Of a stretch of 64,000 nt of DNA, positions 62,001-64,000 are shown in pieces; positions within the stretch are counted from its first letter, which is position 1, and every line of letters begins with the position of its first letter. Location of the stretch: positions 62,001 to 126,000 of the forward strand of contig JAJPIC010000024.1 of the NCBI GenBank assembly GCA_021324915.1, read 5' to 3'. The position numbers and the translations under genes were made by a program. The notes beneath the pieces are model-generated. The model worked only from the letters and a program-made list of their open reading frames with translations, was not told the DNA's origin and made no database searches. The stretch is from Beijerinckiaceae bacterium (GTDB lineage: Bacteria; Pseudomonadota; Alphaproteobacteria; Rhizobiales; Beijerinckiaceae).

Positions 62001-63796
62001 TCACCGCCGAATATCTCGTCAATTCCGACGTGATGCAGATCAAGATGGCACAGGGCGCCAAGCCCGGCGAAGGCGGCCAATTGCCCGGCCACAAGGTCGA
62101 TGCGGTGATCGCCAAGGTGCGCCATTCGACGCAAGGGGTCGGCCTCATCTCGCCGCCGCCGCATCACGATATCTATTCGATCGAGGATTTGGCGCAGCTC
62201 ATCTTCGACCTGAAGAACGTCAATCCTGCGGGCGACGTCTCGGTGAAGCTCGTCTCGGAGGTCGGCGTTGGGACCGTCGCGGCAGGCGTTTCGAAAGCGC
62301 GTGCGGACCACGTGACGATTTCCGGCTTCGAAGGCGGTACCGGCGCTTCGCCGCTCACCTCGATCAAACATGCCGGCAGTCCCTGGGAAATCGGGCTCGC
62401 CGAGACGCATCAGACATTGGTTTTGAACAGGCTGCGCTCGCGCATCGCGGTTCAAGTCGACGGAGGCGTGAGGACCGGGCGCGACGTCGTCATCGGCGCT
62501 TTGCTCGGCGCCGACGAATTCGGCTTCGCAACCGCGCCATTGATTGCGTCGGGCTGCATCATGATGCGCAAGTGCCATCTGAACACCTGTCCGGTCGGGG
62601 TTGCGACGCAAGACCCGGTGCTGCGCAAGCGTTTCGTCGGCCAGCCCGAGCACGTGATCAATTTCTTCTTCTTCGTCGCCGAGGAAGTGCGCGAATGGAT
62701 GGCGAGGCTCGGCTACCGCACGTTCGACGAGATGATCGGCCAGATGCAGATGCTCGACAAGCAAAAGCTCGTCGAACATTGGAAGGCCAAGGGGCTCGAT
62801 TTCTCCAAGCTCTTCCATAAGCCGCAGGCCTCCGAACCGGAAGCTGTCTACCATTCGTCGCGCCAGGATCACAAAATTGCGGATGTGCTCGACCGCAAGC
62901 TGATCGAAGAGGCGCGTGCCAGCATCGAACGGAGCGCCAAGACGCGGATCGAGAGCAAGATCCACAATACCGACCGCACCACGGGCGCGATGCTCTCCGG
63001 CGAGATCGCGCGCCGGTGTGGTCACGCCGGCCTGCCGGACGACACGATCCACGTGTGCTTCAAAGGCACGGCCGGGCAGAGCTTCGGAGCCTGGCTCGCG
63101 CATGGCGTGACGCTCGAGCTCGAAGGCCAGGCGAACGACTATGTCGGGAAGGGTCTTTCGGGCGGCCGTGTCATCATCTATCCACCGGCCGCTTCGCGCA
63201 TTGTGCCGGAAGAGTCGATTATCGTCGGCAATACGGTGCTCTACGGTGCGATTTCCGGCGAGTGCTATTTCCGCGGTGTTGCCGGCGAGCGCTTCGCGGT
63301 CCGCAATTCGGGCGCGATCGCGGTCGTCGAAGGCACGGGCGATCACGGCTGCGAATATATGACGGGCGGGGTGGTTGTCGTCATCGGCAAGACGGGGCGC
63401 AATTTCGCTGCCGGCATGTCGGGCGGCATCGCTTACGTGCTCGATGAGGACGGCACGTTCGCCGACCGCTGCAATCTTGCGATGGTCGAGCTCGAACCGG
63501 TTGCCGAGGAAGAGGAGCGGATGCAGAAGTCCTATCACCAGGGCGGCGATCTCGACTTCCACGGCCGCGTGGACATCATGCGCGATATGACGCGCTTCGA
63601 TGCCGAGCGCCTGCATCAGCTCATTAGCAATCATGCGGCTTATACCGGTTCGGCGCGGGCCCGCATGATCCTCGAGAAGTGGGACGAGTATAAAGGCAAG
63701 TTCCGCAAAGTGATGCCGGTCGAATATCGCCGCGCGCTCGCCGAACTCATGGCGCGGGAGACCGAAGCACCGCTGCTCGCCGCTGCCGGCGAATGA
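59078..63796 (+). CDS. gltB: Glutamate synthase (NADPH) large subunit
   Basis: This 1572-residue glutamine-dependent amidotransferase has a short propeptide, then the N-terminal nucleophile Cys42 in [13 protein letters not shown]. The glutaminase domain (about 42-440) is followed by the central domain and the FMN-binding synthase domain with [32 protein letters not shown] and [18 protein letters not shown]. The 3Fe-4S cluster cysteines lie in [20 protein letters not shown]. The C-terminal beta-helix domain (about 1260-1490) ends the protein. It makes glutamate from 2-oxoglutarate and glutamine with GltD. It is probably the first gene of a gltBD operon. Confidence 0.98.
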   Translation: MAAAKKQKLTIGSQRATAQLAFDPGLPPAQGLYAPEREHDSCGVGFVADMHNRKSHDIVAKGLEILLNLDHRGAVGADPKAGDGCGILVQIPHRFFAAEAQALGFALPEPGEYAIGPLFLPREAEMRATIMAIVEQTVAEEGQVFLGWRDVPVDNSGLGESVRPSEPVIKQYFVGRGAIPGQGSEQDRFERRLYILRKVIASKVHALNDPRAAQFYALSLSSRTIVYKGLLLASQLGEYFKDLQHPLFESALALAHQRFSTNTFPTWSLSHPYRMVAHNGEINTLRGNVNWMAAREASVASDLFGADIKKLWPISYEGQSDTACFDNALEFLVQGGYSLAHAMMMLIPEAWAGNPLMDEERRAFYEYHAALMEPWDGPAAMAFTDGRQIGATLDRNGLRPARYIVTDDGLVVMASEVGVLPILEEKIVIKWRLQPGKMLLVDLEEGRIISDDEIKTKLARLHPYGSWLKRSQIKLEELKPVAPRMTRSDVSLLDGQQAFGYTQEDLSLLMEPMAATGQEAVGSMGTDTPISALSSKSKLLYTYFKQNFAQVTNPPIDPIREELVMSLVSFIGPRPNIFDHQGNAKRKRLEVKQPILTNGDLEKIRAIGMIEETFDTRTLDITYSADAGAEGMGEALTRLCNRAEQAVHSGYTIIILSDRLVGPDRIPIPALLATAAVHHHLIRKGLRTSVGLVVESGEPREVHHFALLAGYGAEAINPYLAFETLAAMAADFPEDVDAQEACKRYIKSIDKGLLKVMSKMGISTYQSYCGAQIFDAVGLNREFVERYFNGTASVIGGVGLDEIALETLRRHQDAFGESPVYRNALDVGGDYAFRIRGESHCWTPQTVSLLQHAVRGNALEKYRAYAALLNDQSAQPLTIRGLFRIKSAEEDGRKPVPLDEVESAASIVRRFSTGAMSFGSISREAHTNLAIAMNRIGGKSNTGEGGEESDRYKPLPNGDSMRSAIKQVASGRFGVTAEYLVNSDVMQIKMAQGAKPGEGGQLPGHKVDAVIAKVRHSTQGVGLISPPPHHDIYSIEDLAQLIFDLKNVNPAGDVSVKLVSEVGVGTVAAGVSKARADHVTISGFEGGTGASPLTSIKHAGSPWEIGLAETHQTLVLNRLRSRIAVQVDGGVRTGRDVVIGALLGADEFGFATAPLIASGCIMMRKCHLNTCPVGVATQDPVLRKRFVGQPEHVINFFFFVAEEVREWMARLGYRTFDEMIGQMQMLDKQKLVEHWKAKGLDFSKLFHKPQASEPEAVYHSSRQDHKIADVLDRKLIEEARASIERSAKTRIESKIHNTDRTTGAMLSGEIARRCGHAGLPDDTIHVCFKGTAGQSFGAWLAHGVTLELEGQANDYVGKGLSGGRVIIYPPAASRIVPEESIIVGNTVLYGAISGECYFRGVAGERFAVRNSGAIAVVEGTGDHGCEYMTGGVVVVIGKTGRNFAAGMSGGIAYVLDEDGTFADRCNLAMVELEPVAEEEERMQKSYHQGGDLDFHGRVDIMRDMTRFDAERLHQLISNHAAYTGSARARMILEKWDEYKGKFRKVMPVEYRRALAELMARETEAPLLAAAGE

Positions 63797-63875
63797 TCAG
63801 CCCTCGCAGCAAGGGCGCATGCCTTCGCACAGCAAGGCCGGCGCCCATGAAGGTCCATGCCTAAACGGGACGAGA

Positions 63876-64000
63876 ATGGGAAAAGTTACAGGTTTCCTCG
63901 AGATCGATCGGCGCGACCGGCGTTACTTGCCGGCTTCCGACCGCATCCGCAATTACAGGGAATTCATGATCCCGCTGTCGGAAGAGGCGACGCGGGACCA
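63876..64000 (+). CDS. gltD: Glutamate synthase small subunit, 5' end (cut by window edge)
   Basis: The frame starts at ATG 63876, 79 bases after gltB, and runs open to the end of the window. The first residues (MGKVTGFLEIDRRDRRYLPA) and RNYREFMIPLSEE are the typical GltD N-terminus. The protein would carry the 4Fe-4S clusters and FAD that pass NADPH electrons to GltB, but only 41 codons are visible. Confidence 0.93.
   Translation, partial: MGKVTGFLEIDRRDRRYLPASDRIRNYREFMIPLSEEATRD

Noticed and set aside
59735..63634. Very long open frames on the minus strand opposite gltB (747 and 549 codons)
   Set aside because: They mirror gltB codons in GC-rich DNA, have no recognisable family sequence and overlap a clear essential gene entirely.

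Overview
The window is GC-rich chromosomal DNA from an alphaproteobacterium, most likely a member of the Hyphomicrobiales (Rhizobiales) close to Beijerinckiaceae. The signs are the long two-domain dCTP deaminase, the alphaproteobacterial SerC type, an SUV3-like helicase, CpdR beside N-formylglutamate amidohydrolase and HisN, an ECF sigma/NrsF pair, perfect CtrA-type boxes, and the tol-pal/tilS/ftsH/glmM neighbourhood. No phage, transposase, plasmid or CRISPR feature is seen. Taxonomy is inferred from gene content only.

Layout. 0-5 kb: dCTP deaminase, a DUF3309 peptide, tRNA-Gly(CCC), an AhpD-like protein, DUF488, a SelW-like/DUF2478 pair and a membrane protein related to lysylphosphatidylglycerol synthase. 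5.3-12.6 kb: a bacterial alpha-2-macroglobulin, broken by a one-base frameshift near 8500, overlapping pbpC (penicillin-binding protein 1C); this pair is a periplasmic defence and wall-repair unit. 12.65-13.11 kb: three copies of a palindromic intergenic repeat. 13.1-18.2 kb: oxidative-stress and housekeeping genes (catalase-related protein, aldo/keto reductase, ohr, DUF1993, DUF3108, GST). 18.6-21.8 kb: SUV3-like helicase.

21.9-30.4 kb is the most striking region, a candidate sphingolipid locus. One strand has a dedicated acyl carrier protein, a ketoacyl-ACP synthase, two hotdog-fold proteins, a short-chain reductase and a processive-type GT2 glycosyltransferase. The convergent strand has a desaturase that looks like eukaryotic sphingolipid delta-4 desaturase (DEGS), a GNAT-like N-acyltransferase of the kind proposed for bacterial ceramide synthesis, and an alpha-oxoamine synthase of the serine palmitoyltransferase type. 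Together they could build an acyl-ACP, condense it with an amino acid, reduce, N-acylate, desaturate and glycosylate it.

30.7-43.7 kb: enoyl-CoA hydratase, rpsT with a terminator in its leader, serC, two paralogous outer-membrane barrel proteins each with a CtrA-type box, glmM, cpoB-tilS, ftsH, pal, pheA and cycM. 43.9-49.7 kb: a complete yejABEF oligopeptide ABC transporter. 49.8-53.0 kb: an ECF sigma factor with NrsF, glucokinase and small membrane proteins. 53.4-58.8 kb: tRNA-Val(GAC), cpdR, N-formylglutamate amidohydrolase, a candidate anti-Shine-Dalgarno small RNA, hisN, an alpha/beta hydrolase with a Cys nucleophile, and an Hsp20 gene with a RpoH-like promoter and ROSE-type RNA thermometer. 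59.1 kb to the end: gltB and the start of gltD.

Three families of palindromic intergenic repeats are scattered through the window. All functions are read from sequence motifs and remembered family features; nothing was searched or computed.
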